Below the pieces are notes generated by a model. That model was given only the letters and a program-made list of their open reading frames with translations. It did not search any database and was not told the DNA's origin. A stretch of DNA of 64,000 bases from an uncultured Clostridium sp. (GTDB taxonomy: Bacteria > Bacillota > Clostridia > Clostridiales > Clostridiaceae), in NCBI GenBank assembly GCA_934777095.1, contig CAKVNP010000001.1, positions 1 to 64,000 of the forward strand, given 5' to 3'. Of the stretch, positions 37,224 through 45,789 are shown piece after piece (position 1 is the stretch's first letter; every line of letters begins with the position of its first letter). The position numbers and the translations under genes are program-made.

Positions 37224-39149
37224 TTATTTTGAATTATTTTTCACATAATTAAGTCTTCCGCCAGCCTCGATTACTGCTCTTTCTTTTTCAGTTAAATCTA
37301 AAGTCACTTCAAATTCAGTTCCCTTAGTAATATTCTTAACTTTTGCTGTACCATTTATTAATGAACTATTAAGATCATCAATTTCAAACTGGTCTAATAA
37401 ATCAATTGAATTATAGTCTTCTCCATTTTTAAATTCCATTGGTACTATCCCATTATTAATCAAATTTGCTTTATGGATTCTAGCAAATGATTTTGCAATT
37501 ACTCCCCTTACACCCAGATATAATGGTGCAAGTGCTGCATGTTCCCTGCTTGAACCTTGTCCGTAATTTTCACCTGCAACTATAAAGCCTCCATTATTTT
37601 CTTTAGCTCTCTTAGGGAATTCTGTATCTATTGTATTAAAACAGAATTCTGATAAATAAGGTATATTTGATCTAAATGGTAAAAGCTTAGAGTTTGAAGG
37701 CATAATATGATCTGTAGTTATATTATCTTCTACCTTAATTAGTACTTTTCCTTCTATGCTTTCTGCTAAAGGCTTATTTACTGGGAATGGTTTTATATTA
37801 GGCCCTCTCTTTACTTCTACTTCAGCTCCATTTTCAGCTGGTGCAAGTATCATTGAATCATCAATGATAAACTTTTCAGGCATATCAATAGTTAAATCTA
37901 CCTGTAATTCTCTTGGGTCTGTAAGCACACCAGTAATTGCTGATACTGCTGCTGTTTCTGGACTTACAAGATAAATTTTTGCTGATAATGTTCCACTTCT
38001 TCCATAGAAGTTTCTATTAAATGTTCTAAGTGATACGCCATCTGTTCCCGGTGCCTGTCCCATTCCAATACATGGTCCACATCCATTTTCTAATATTCTA
38101 GCTCCTGAACTTATAATATCAGCAAGAGCACCATTTCTAGCTATCATCTCCATAACTTGTCTTGAACCTGGTGCTATGACTAAGCTTACATCAGGATGTA
38201 CTTTTCTTCCCTTTAATATTTTAGCTACTTTCATTAAATCTTCATAAGAAGAATTAGTACAGCTTCCTATGGCAACCTGGTCAACCTTAATTTTTCCTAT
38301 TTCATTTACTTTTTTAACATTATCAGGACTATGAGGCATTGCTGCAAGTGGTTCTAATTCATCTAGATTAACTGTTATTTCTTCATCATAAACAGCATCT
38401 TCATCAGGCTTAAATTCAATCCATTCTTCTTCTCTTCCTTGTGCTTTAAAGAATTCTAATGTCCTTTCATCACTTGGGAAAATAGAAGTTGTAGCTCCAA
38501 GTTCTGCTCCCATATTAGTTATGGTAGCTCTTTGTGGCACTGATAAATTCTTCAGTCCTGGCCCACCATACTCAAATACTCTAGATACACCGCCTTTTAC
38601 TGTTAGCCTTCTTAATACTTCTAAAACTACATCCTTCCCAGTAACCATAGGCTTAAAGTTTCCTACTAAATTAACCTTGCACACTTTAGGAGTATTGATA
38701 TAATATGCTCCGCCTCCCATTGCCAAAGCAACATCTAATCCACCGGCACCCATAGCAAGCATTCCCACGCCACCTGCTGTTGGTGTATGGCTGTCAGATC
38801 CAATTAAAGTCTGATTTGGTACTGCAAATCTTTCTAAAAATACTTGATGGCATACTCCATTTCCAGGCTTAGAAAAATAAACGCCATACTTTGAGGCTAC
38901 TGTTTTGATAAATGCATGATCATCTGCATTTTCAAAACCCTGTTGCAGCATATTATGGTCTACAAAAGCTACTGATCTTTTTGTTTTTACCTTATCTATA
39001 CCCATAGCTTCCAACTGTAGATAAGCCATTGTGCCTGTAGAATCCTGAGTTAATGTCTGGTCAATTCTAATGCCAATTGGACTTCCAGCCTTAAGTTCTC
39101 CTTCAACAACATGTTCCTTTAATATTTTTTCTACTAAATTACTTCCCAA
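37224..39149 (-). CDS. Aconitate hydratase (short LeuCD-like type)
   Basis: A 641-residue aconitase of the compact type: large domain with [4Fe-4S] Cys ligands in IGSCTNSSYED and NGCGPCIGMGQAPG, active-site GSDSHTPTAGGVGMLAMGAGG, and C-terminal swivel domain with GENYGQGSSREHAAL. It interconverts citrate and isocitrate or, in this subfamily, sometimes homocitrate intermediates. The start is TTG with AGGGGGA upstream. It follows the synthase gene by 30 bp; no isocitrate dehydrogenase gene is adjacent. Confidence 0.92.
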   Translation of the reverse strand: MGSNLVEKILKEHVVEGELKAGSPIGIRIDQTLTQDSTGTMAYLQLEAMGIDKVKTKRSVAFVDHNMLQQGFENADDHAFIKTVASKYGVYFSKPGNGVCHQVFLERFAVPNQTLIGSDSHTPTAGGVGMLAMGAGGLDVALAMGGGAYYINTPKVCKVNLVGNFKPMVTGKDVVLEVLRRLTVKGGVSRVFEYGGPGLKNLSVPQRATITNMGAELGATTSIFPSDERTLEFFKAQGREEEWIEFKPDEDAVYDEEITVNLDELEPLAAMPHSPDNVKKVNEIGKIKVDQVAIGSCTNSSYEDLMKVAKILKGRKVHPDVSLVIAPGSRQVMEMIARNGALADIISSGARILENGCGPCIGMGQAPGTDGVSLRTFNRNFYGRSGTLSAKIYLVSPETAAVSAITGVLTDPRELQVDLTIDMPEKFIIDDSMILAPAENGAEVEVKRGPNIKPFPVNKPLAESIEGKVLIKVEDNITTDHIMPSNSKLLPFRSNIPYLSEFCFNTIDTEFPKRAKENNGGFIVAGENYGQGSSREHAALAPLYLGVRGVIAKSFARIHKANLINNGIVPMEFKNGEDYNSIDLLDQFEIDDLNSSLINGTAKVKNITKGTEFEVTLDLTEKERAVIEAGGRLNYVKNNSK

Positions 39150-39178
39150 ATTTATATCCCCCTTTTGTACTAATTTTT

Positions 39179-40342
39179 TTACTTATCTTGATTTATATAT
39201 GTTTTATATAAGCTTACTAATTCTTTATCAAATAAACTTCTTTTCAATCTAACCGTTGTAGCTCTTACGATTTCAAGAATATCCTTTGCTTGCTGATCTG
39301 TAAGCTTAATATCATACTCTTTAAATTTATTTATAATAGATGCTCTTCCTGAATGTTTCCCAATAACAATTTGTCTTTCAAGTCCAACCACGGCTGGATC
39401 ATAAGCTTCATAATTTTTAGGATCTTTAATTGCTCCATCTGCATGTATGCCTGATTCATGTACAAAAGTATTTTCTCCTACAATTGCTTTCCACTTAGGC
39501 AAAAATCTTCCTGATGCTCCTGATACATATTCTGATACTTCTCTAAACTTTCTTGTATCTATATCAGTTTTACAGCCATAAACATATATTAATGCCATTA
39601 ATACTTCTTCTAATGCTGCATTGCCAGCTCTTTCTCCTAAACCATTTACTGTTACACCAACATGGCTTGCTCCTCCAAGAAGTCCTGCGATAGCATTTGC
39701 TGTGGCCATACCGAAATCATTATGTGTATGCATTTCAATATTAAAACCTGTAGTATTGTATAAATACTCTATTTCATTTCTAATTTTAAAAGGCTCCATA
39801 ATTCCAACAGTATCACAATATCTAAACCTATCTGCCCCTGCCTGCTTTGCTGCATTAATATAATCTACTAAGAAATTTCTATCTGCCCTTGATGCATCTT
39901 CCCCATTAACAGATACATACAAGCCATTCTTCTTAGCAAATTCTACTGATTTGACCATATTTTCAATAACCCATTCCCTTGAGGTATTAAGTTTATGCTT
40001 AATATGGATATCAGATACTGATAAAGAAATAGCTACTGCATCTACCCCACAATCTATTGATTGTTCAATATCACTAATAACAGCCCTATTCCACGCCATA
40101 ATACTTTTAGGATTAGATAATCTTTTATTTCTCCTTACTATCTCTTTAATAGCTTCCTTTTCATCGCCGCCCATTGTTGGTATTCCTACCTCAAGCTGAT
40201 CTATCCCTAAATCAGAAAGCATTGATGCAATTAATATTTTTTCTTCATTTGCAAATACAACACCAGCTGTTTGTTCCCCATCACGAAGAGTTGTATCCAC
40301 AATAGTTACCTTTCTGCCATTCTTTGGATTAATAATTGGCAT
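39179..40342 (-). CDS. Homocitrate synthase (NifV-like) or Re-citrate synthase
   Basis: The 387-residue protein belongs to the DRE-TIM / alpha-IPM synthase superfamily: VDTTLRDGEQTAGV at the N-terminus, metal ligands in EMHTHNDFGMATANA and NGLGERAGNAALEE, and a late HESGIHADG. Close relatives are homocitrate synthases (2-oxoglutarate) and clostridial Re-face citrate synthases (oxaloacetate). Coupling to aconitase would suit the oxidative arm to 2-oxoglutarate, but a nif role is not excluded. AAGGGGGG precedes the ATG. Confidence 0.85.
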   Translation of the reverse strand: MPIINPKNGRKVTIVDTTLRDGEQTAGVVFANEEKILIASMLSDLGIDQLEVGIPTMGGDEKEAIKEIVRRNKRLSNPKSIMAWNRAVISDIEQSIDCGVDAVAISLSVSDIHIKHKLNTSREWVIENMVKSVEFAKKNGLYVSVNGEDASRADRNFLVDYINAAKQAGADRFRYCDTVGIMEPFKIRNEIEYLYNTTGFNIEMHTHNDFGMATANAIAGLLGGASHVGVTVNGLGERAGNAALEEVLMALIYVYGCKTDIDTRKFREVSEYVSGASGRFLPKWKAIVGENTFVHESGIHADGAIKDPKNYEAYDPAVVGLERQIVIGKHSGRASIINKFKEYDIKLTDQQAKDILEIVRATTVRLKRSLFDKELVSLYKTYINQDK

Positions 40343-40441
40343 TTTTATAGCCCCCCTTATTTATATATAAAAAGTTGAATCTTTTATATATTATAACATT
40401 TCTGTTATAATTATCCTAATATTATATCTTTGTTCTTTAAA

Positions 40442-40484
40442 TAAAAAAACTGTATAAAGCCAATTTAAAATCGACTCTATACAG
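40442..40484 (-). terminator. Terminator of nrdD
   Basis: CTGTATA and TATACAG are the outer arms of an imperfect hairpin after the nrdD stop, followed by T7 on the minus strand. Confidence 0.7.
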
Positions 40485-40493
40485 TAATAATCT

Positions 40494-42611
40494 TTAAATG
40501 ACTTCATAATTATTTGCATTTGTACCAGTATGAGAACGTCTATCTGATCTTTCTTCATATTTACCTGGGCCAAATCTCTCATCTAAGCTCAAATATCCGG
40601 TAACTCTTGATATCCCCTGTATATCTAAACTATGACATGATGGGCAATATTTTTCATGACTTGCAAGATATGTGCCACATTTTCTACAATATCTTATATG
40701 AAAATTAATTCCAATATAACTTATGTTTGTGTTTTTATATGCATAATCAATAATGCTCTTAACTTGTTCGCCAGTTGGTGAATCATCTACTTCTATATAT
40801 GAAATATGTCCTGCATTACATAATTTGTGATAAGGAGCTTCAATATCTATTTTTCTTTTTATTGATATAGGAAACTTTACAGGTATATGATAGCTGTTTG
40901 TATAATATTCTTTATCTGTTACCCCTTTGATAATTCCAAAAATCTTTTTATCATTCTTTATAAATTTCCCTGATAATCCTTCTGCTGGTGTTGCATAACA
41001 ACTCCAATTAAGCCTTGTCTCTTCAGTAAACTTATCAGTATGCTCTCTAATAAAAGAGATTATTCTTACTCCTAGTTCTCTTGCTTCTTCACTTTCACCA
41101 TGATGTTTTCCTACTAATGCAGTAAGACATTCAGCTAAACCAATAAATCCTATTCCCCATGTTCCCTGTCTTAAAATAGGTTCAATAGAATCATCTTCTT
41201 TTAAGTTTTCTGAGCCCCTCATTAATCCCTGACCTGCTACAAATGGGAGATCTTTAACCTTTAAATTCTTTAAAACACTATATCTATGAAGTAATGATTC
41301 CTTTGCTAAAAGGATTCTCTTTTCAAAAATTTCAAAGAAGGTATCTATATTTCCTTTTGCTTCTATTCCTATTCTCGGAAGATTTATAGTAACTGGGGCA
41401 ATATTTCCTCTACCCTTACATCCAGGCTCGCCATTAACATTTTTCATAATATATGTCCTGCACCCCATGGTAGCTGGCATATACCCTTTATCATAATATT
41501 CCTTATTAAAATCAGCATCTATGTTCATAAATGTTGGGTTCATTCTTTTAGCGGCTACTTTGCAGGCCAATTCATAAAGATAATAATATTTATCCTGCGG
41601 CTCCCTATTTACCCCTTCTTTAACTCTAAAAATTATATTAGGGAAAATTGGCTGTTCTCCTTTTCCTAGCCCCTTTTCATATTCTTTTAAGAAAACTTCA
41701 CAGATCATAGCTGCATCATCATTTTTAGGAACCCCTAAATTTATGGAAGAAAATGGAACTTGAGATCCTGCACGCGAATGCATAGTATTTAAATTATAGA
41801 CAATTCCTTGCATTGCTTGATGTACTCTTGTTTTAAGTCTATCCTCTACAATACTTTCAAATTTATCTTCTGCAATTCCTAAATTCATTAAATCTTTTTT
41901 AATTTCATCTCTTGTAAGCTCCACAAATTCAGACATATCGTTATCAAAATCTGGATGTGCCTGACCGCCAAACATATCATTCTGGCTTGATTGCAACAAT
42001 ATACATGATAATTCTGCTGCTGTTTCAATTCTTTTGGGCTTATTAATCGTTCCATAACCAGTATTAAAACCTCTTTCTAGCAGTTCCTTTGTAGGTATAT
42101 GAAGACAATTAATTGTTAAATTATATGAATCAAGATCATGAAAATACAACTCTCCGTTTTCATGAGCTTTTGCTAAATGTTTAGGCATATTAGCTAAGTT
42201 ATGCCACTTATTAGATTCTGAAGCTATCCTTAGTAGCTTTGATGAGAAATTATTACCAACATTTGCATTGTCGCGATCCGTTTCTACTCCAATCCTGTTA
42301 ATAGCTTTCATTAAATCTGACTTTGTATCTCTTACTCTAGTCCTTTCTCTTCTATAAACTGAGTATGCTTTTTGAATCTTAGAATAGCCCTCATCTTTAA
42401 GTTCTTTTTCTATCAGGTTCTGAATTTCTTCCACTGATATCTGCTGCTTTTCTAAATTTAAAATAATTTTATATACATTATCGGTAATACTTAATATTTC
42501 ATTTTCTGATAATTCTCCGCCTATTTCCCTACTTGCCTTTTCAATGGCATTTTTTATTTTCTCAATGTTAAAGATTACTCTCCTTCCATCCCGCTTTACA
42601 ACATATAGCAC
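40494..42611 (-). CDS. nrdD: Anaerobic ribonucleoside-triphosphate reductase
   Basis: The class III reductase (about 705 residues) has an N-terminal ATP cone (VVKRDGRRVIFNIEKIKNAIEKA), the ten-stranded barrel, a C-terminal zinc site CRKCGTYLASHEKYCPSC and the glycyl-radical loop RVTGYLSLDERFGPGKYEER. It makes dNTPs anaerobically with formate. The GTG at 42611 has AGGGAG eight bases upstream; a GTG at 42620 sits on that site. A strong promoter with an NrdR-like palindrome precedes it. Confidence 0.95.
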   Translation of the reverse strand: MLYVVKRDGRRVIFNIEKIKNAIEKASREIGGELSENEILSITDNVYKIILNLEKQQISVEEIQNLIEKELKDEGYSKIQKAYSVYRRERTRVRDTKSDLMKAINRIGVETDRDNANVGNNFSSKLLRIASESNKWHNLANMPKHLAKAHENGELYFHDLDSYNLTINCLHIPTKELLERGFNTGYGTINKPKRIETAAELSCILLQSSQNDMFGGQAHPDFDNDMSEFVELTRDEIKKDLMNLGIAEDKFESIVEDRLKTRVHQAMQGIVYNLNTMHSRAGSQVPFSSINLGVPKNDDAAMICEVFLKEYEKGLGKGEQPIFPNIIFRVKEGVNREPQDKYYYLYELACKVAAKRMNPTFMNIDADFNKEYYDKGYMPATMGCRTYIMKNVNGEPGCKGRGNIAPVTINLPRIGIEAKGNIDTFFEIFEKRILLAKESLLHRYSVLKNLKVKDLPFVAGQGLMRGSENLKEDDSIEPILRQGTWGIGFIGLAECLTALVGKHHGESEEARELGVRIISFIREHTDKFTEETRLNWSCYATPAEGLSGKFIKNDKKIFGIIKGVTDKEYYTNSYHIPVKFPISIKRKIDIEAPYHKLCNAGHISYIEVDDSPTGEQVKSIIDYAYKNTNISYIGINFHIRYCRKCGTYLASHEKYCPSCHSLDIQGISRVTGYLSLDERFGPGKYEERSDRRSHTGTNANNYEVI

Positions 42612-42630
42612 TTCATCCACTCCCTATACA

Positions 42631-42661
42631 CAATATATAGTATATATTATACTATATATTG
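42631..42661. promoter_or_regulatory. NrdR-like palindromic operator before nrdD
   Basis: CAATATATAGTATA-TAT-TATACTATATATTG is a perfect 31-bp palindrome. Each half extends into a 16-mer resembling the NrdR box (ACACWATATATTGTGT): 42628-42643 and 42649-42664, 21 bp apart, about two helical turns. It overlaps the -10 and spacer of the nrdD promoter, as expected of a repressor. No nrdR gene is in the window. Confidence 0.65.
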
Positions 42662-42674
42662 GATATTTTTTCAA
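42646..42674 (-). promoter_or_regulatory. Promoter of nrdD
   Basis: TTGAAA (42674-42669), 17 bp, TATAAT (42651-42646) on the minus strand, ending 35 bp before the start codon. Confidence 0.8.
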
Positions 42675-42797
42675 TCTATGTATTTTGATGTATTACTCTA
42701 TTTTCACCTCTTATTTACTATTATATCTATTTATTTGACTTAATATTACCATTCTATTTTTTCCATTTTTCTCTGTTACTCAAGCTTTTTTACTCCC

Positions 42798-42870
42798 AAC
42801 ATTATCAGTACTGCTAATGTTAATCTTTATCAATACTGATAAAAAAAACATTATCACTATTGATAATGTT
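42798..42870. promoter_or_regulatory. Triple phased palindrome (operator array) before degV
   Basis: Three copies share the core TTATCA-N4-TGATAA. Copy 1, 42798-42821, AACATTATCA-GTAC-TGCTAATGTT, has one mismatch. Copy 2, 42826-42843, TTTATCA-ATAC-TGATAAA. Copy 3, 42847-42870, AACATTATCA-CTAT-TGATAATGTT, is perfect. Centres are 25 and 24 bp apart. Copy 3 overlaps the degV -35, so a repressor is likely; the PadR-like regulator in the same operon is the obvious candidate. Confidence 0.75.
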
Positions 42871-42887
42871 ATCTGTTATGCTATAAT
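42860..42887 (+). promoter_or_regulatory. Promoter of degV-padR
   Basis: TTGATA (42860-42865) and TATAAT (42882-42887), 16-bp spacer, 38 bp before the degV ATG. Confidence 0.75.
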
Positions 42888-42925
42888 GTAGTTAATGAAT
42901 TGTATATTATTAGGAGGCATAATAA

Positions 42926-43771
42926 ATGCAAAAAATAGCAGTTATCACTGATAGCGCATCAGATTTATCACTAGAACAATTAAAAGAAATGAACATAAAT
43001 TTATTACCTTTAAGAGTAATTTATTCACATAAAGATTATCAAGATAAAATAGAAATTTCAGCTAAAGAAGTATATGATAACTTAGCAAATGAAATTCCTA
43101 AAACATCTCTTCCAAGTGCTCAAACTATGGATGAAATATTAACTAAACTTGAAGATGAAGGCTACACTCACGTTATTGCAGTATGTATCTCAAGCGGCCT
43201 TTCTGGAACATGTAATTCACTTAGATTAATCTTAGAAGATCATCCAAAACTAACATCGTATGTTTATGATACTAAAATATTAGCTTATCCAGAAGGTGAA
43301 ATAGTTTTAGAAGTTGCTAAATTAGTGAATTCAGGAAAAAGCTTTGAAGAAGTAATTGAAGCTTTACCTAAGATTAGAGAAAAAATTACAGGATACTTTA
43401 CAATAGATACTTTAGAATACTTAAAAAAAGGTGGTAGAATCGGAAGAGTTGCTGGAACAATTGGTGACTTACTAAGCCTAAAACCTATTATTACTACTGA
43501 TGAAAATGGTGTGTATTACACTATATCTAAAGCTAGAGGAAGAAAACAAGCCCTTTCTAAAATGACTAGCATTCTTAAGGAACATTTAGCAAAAGGTAAA
43601 TGTGAGGTTACAATATTAGAATGTGCCTGCAGAGAAGAAGCCGAAAAATATATGGCTCAAGTGGCAGAACTTCCAAATGTAACAAATCTTAAAATAAGCG
43701 AAATTAGCCCAGCACTTGGAGTTCATGGTGGGCCTGGATTAATGGGCTTTGCTATTAAATTGGTAGAGTAA
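42926..43771 (+). CDS. DegV-family fatty-acid-binding protein
   Basis: The 281-residue DegV/FakB-like protein has VITDSASDLSLEQLKE at the N-terminus, the TSLPSAQTMDEIL stretch, SSGLSGTCNSLRL and the C-terminal GPALGVHGGPG-type loop (here SPALGVHGGPGLMGFAIK). Relatives bind fatty acids and deliver them to the FakA kinase. No fakA gene is nearby. It lies four bases before the PadR-like gene, under the palindrome array. Confidence 0.9.
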   Translation: MQKIAVITDSASDLSLEQLKEMNINLLPLRVIYSHKDYQDKIEISAKEVYDNLANEIPKTSLPSAQTMDEILTKLEDEGYTHVIAVCISSGLSGTCNSLRLILEDHPKLTSYVYDTKILAYPEGEIVLEVAKLVNSGKSFEEVIEALPKIREKITGYFTIDTLEYLKKGGRIGRVAGTIGDLLSLKPIITTDENGVYYTISKARGRKQALSKMTSILKEHLAKGKCEVTILECACREEAEKYMAQVAELPNVTNLKISEISPALGVHGGPGLMGFAIKLVE

Positions 43772-43775
43772 TATT

Positions 43776-44225
43776 ATGGATACTTTTGAGAATATAGATG
43801 ATATTAAAGCAGAAGAAAAACGCCTATATGAAGAATATAAAAAGAAACTTGCAGAACTAAAAAAAGTTCAAAAAGAAAAAGAAGCTGTAGGTCAAGTTTT
43901 TACTAAAGGCCTACTTCCTATCTATGTTCTATTTATTTTGAATATAGGACCAGCTAATGGTAATGATATTTCTACAAAAATATCTGAAAGGACCAATGGT
44001 CTTTGGACTCCTAGTACAGGAGGAATTTATCCTTTACTAAAGAAATTAGAAAAAGAAGGCTTAGTTATCGGAGAATGGGATGACCCAAAAAAGAAATTTC
44101 AAAAATTCTATTCGCTAACCCCTTTAGGAAAAAGTGAATATGAACAAAGAAAACATTTATTAAAATCTAAAATAGAGGAATCACTAAGAGTATTTCAGAC
44201 TGTATATAAAGATTTATATTACTAG
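43776..44225 (+). CDS. PadR-family transcriptional regulator
   Basis: A 149-residue regulator: N-terminal coiled coil (1-40), PadR winged helix (about 45-125; FILNIGPANGNDISTKISERTNGLWTPSTGGIYPLLKKLEKEGL), and a C-terminal helix for dimerisation. Its tight linkage to degV suggests control of lipid-related genes including its own operon, through the three palindromes upstream. The ligand is unknown. Confidence 0.9.
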   Translation: MDTFENIDDIKAEEKRLYEEYKKKLAELKKVQKEKEAVGQVFTKGLLPIYVLFILNIGPANGNDISTKISERTNGLWTPSTGGIYPLLKKLEKEGLVIGEWDDPKKKFQKFYSLTPLGKSEYEQRKHLLKSKIEESLRVFQTVYKDLYY

Positions 44226-44229
44226 TATA

Positions 44230-44264
44230 AAAAATGTATTTATGAGTTTCATAAATACATTTTT
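44230..44264 (+). terminator. Terminator of degV-padR
   Basis: AAAAATGTATTTATGA and TCATAAATACATTTTT form a 16-bp stem with a GTT loop, followed by further T residues. Confidence 0.9.
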
Positions 44265-44313
44265 TTTATTTTTTAGTGCAAACTAATACAAATGATAATT
44301 GGTGGTGTTTTTA

Positions 44314-44502
44314 ATGAAAGGTCTTATTTTAGATTATAATACTACAGAAGCTTTTGTTTTGTTAGAAGATGATACAGTTACTACTATTCCAATAACTTCA
44401 TTGCCTTCAATAAAACCTATTGGCAGTAATATTAGTTTAAATAACTTGTACAATAAAAATAATCATAATTCCAATTGCTATAATACAATTGATTTTATGT
44501 AA
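44314..44502 (+). CDS. Small protein resembling the RsgI N-terminal anti-sigma domain
   Basis: The 62-residue protein MKGLILDYNTTEAFVLLEDD... resembles the N-terminal domain of RsgI-type anti-sigma factors (short beta strands, G-I/L-V/I-x plus AFVLLEDD and a Pro/Ser turn) but lacks the membrane helix and sensor. The C-terminal 20 residues are Asn-rich. GGTGGTG lies upstream of the ATG, and a terminator follows directly, which supports a real gene. The match is by eye and weak. Confidence 0.6.
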   Translation: MKGLILDYNTTEAFVLLEDDTVTTIPITSLPSIKPIGSNISLNNLYNKNNHNSNCYNTIDFM

Positions 44503-44529
44503 AAAAGATGCCTTTTGGGCATCTTTTTT
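44501..44529. terminator. Bidirectional terminator
   Basis: AAAAAAGATGCC and GGCATCTTTTTT flank a short loop between the 62-residue protein gene and the convergent ferredoxin gene. Confidence 0.9.
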
Positions 44530-44716
44530 AACTTATACTTATTGCATTAACAGGACAGCTTGCTTCAGCATCTTTTGCTTCATCTTCACTATCCTCTGGA
44601 ACAGGATTTACTTTAGCCACTGCTTTTCCATCATCTTCAAGCTCAAAAACCGCTTCACAAATTGATGGACATAATCCACATCCTATACAGGTATCCTTAT
44701 CTACTTCAGCTTTCAT
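44528..44716 (-). CDS. Ferredoxin, single 4Fe-4S type
   Basis: The 62-residue protein has CIGCGLCPSICEAVF (three cluster Cys; a further Cys at CPSIC) and SCPVNAISI with the fourth ligand, separated by an acidic linker. This is the Thermotoga/Desulfovibrio-like monocluster ferredoxin, not the 2[4Fe-4S] clostridial type. The ATG at 44716 follows GGGTGG. It carries electrons in the cytoplasm; partners unknown. Confidence 0.92.
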   Translation of the reverse strand: MKAEVDKDTCIGCGLCPSICEAVFELEDDGKAVAKVNPVPEDSEDEAKDAEASCPVNAISIS

Positions 44717-44804
44717 CTTTACCCACCCTTTCAAATAAAATTACAATACTATTATTAACTAAAATAGTTATTTATATGTACTTTGAAAGGATTCTATAAT
44801 ATTC

Positions 44805-45635
44805 TTACCAATCGTTTGGTTTTATATCAGCTTCACTTACTGTAACATTCCATTTTTTATATTCATAATATGCCACAATATAATAAGTATGCTCAGTATT
44901 TTCTTCTTTATTGGCTACAGTAATTGCAGTTTTGTATGTTGTAGTATTAAAGCCCCTATTTTTTACTGTTAATACAACTTGAAAATCTCCTGCATTATTC
45001 TGTACCATATCTACATTATTAAATATTTTTCTAGCATTCTTTAAAAAGTATTGAATATCATCGGAATATACATATTTTAAACATTCTACATCACCCTGAA
45101 TGTTAACCCCCACAGAAACATCCTTATTTTCCAAAGAATTTTTTACAGTTTTTAAAACTTCCTCTATTGAATCAAAATAAATACTTTCAAAATATTTAGG
45201 TTTTCTTGTGAAAGAAAGATTCTGAATTACACTATCAACTAAGCTTTCAGACACAGTATAAATGCCTGAATCATTATAGAAATTTCCTCCATCATTATCA
45301 ACGACAAAATAAAACTTCTGTACTTCATCACCTAAATCAAACTCTATAATATAATCTGGATCCAAGGGATTTTTAGTTTCACTAATTTGAGCTTTAGATA
45401 AAAAATTATATATTTCTCTTTTAGTAGCTTCTTCTGTTACTATAAACTTAAATCCTAAATCTCTTGTACTTTGAATACTTACCTGCTCAACATTATCAGA
45501 AGATAAATACTGAAAATATTCTGTTTTCCATCCTAATTTTTTCTCTATCTTATCAATAGTAGTACATCCAGACAAACTAACTAATATAGTTAATAAAAGT
45601 ATAGTTGCTCCATATCTCCTATATCTCTTCTTCAT
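44805..45635 (-). CDS. Lipoprotein of unknown function
   Basis: A 276-residue protein with a basic N-terminus, hydrophobic core and lipobox SLSGC (Cys about 24), then two similar halves of alternating beta and alpha. I do not recognise a named domain with certainty; a clostridial family such as DUF4883 is possible. AGGAGAAG precedes the ATG. It would sit on the outer face of the membrane. It lies between the ferredoxin and the Lys/Glu-rich protein gene. Confidence 0.7.
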   Translation of the reverse strand: MKKRYRRYGATILLLTILVSLSGCTTIDKIEKKLGWKTEYFQYLSSDNVEQVSIQSTRDLGFKFIVTEEATKREIYNFLSKAQISETKNPLDPDYIIEFDLGDEVQKFYFVVDNDGGNFYNDSGIYTVSESLVDSVIQNLSFTRKPKYFESIYFDSIEEVLKTVKNSLENKDVSVGVNIQGDVECLKYVYSDDIQYFLKNARKIFNNVDMVQNNAGDFQVVLTVKNRGFNTTTYKTAITVANKEENTEHTYYIVAYYEYKKWNVTVSEADIKPNDW

Positions 45636-45789
45636 TTTTCTTCTCCTTCGCTACTAAAAATATTTAAAAATCATAGGAGAAGCATTGCTTCCCCTACCTC
45701 TAATAAATTATAATACTTTACCTAACTATTGGCAATTTAATTATTAGTGTTAATTTTATGAACTGGATTTATATAATAAGTACTATTCC

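Noticed and set aside
40391-40410. Palindrome TTATAACA-TTTC-TGTTATAA as a PerR-type box before the synthase gene
   Set aside because: It overlaps a TATAAT and could be an operator, but it does not match the PerR spacing and I found no other copies in the window.
40391-40582. 63-codon open frame overlapping the end of nrdD
   Set aside because: It is out of frame with nrdD, overlaps its terminator and lacks a plausible start site.
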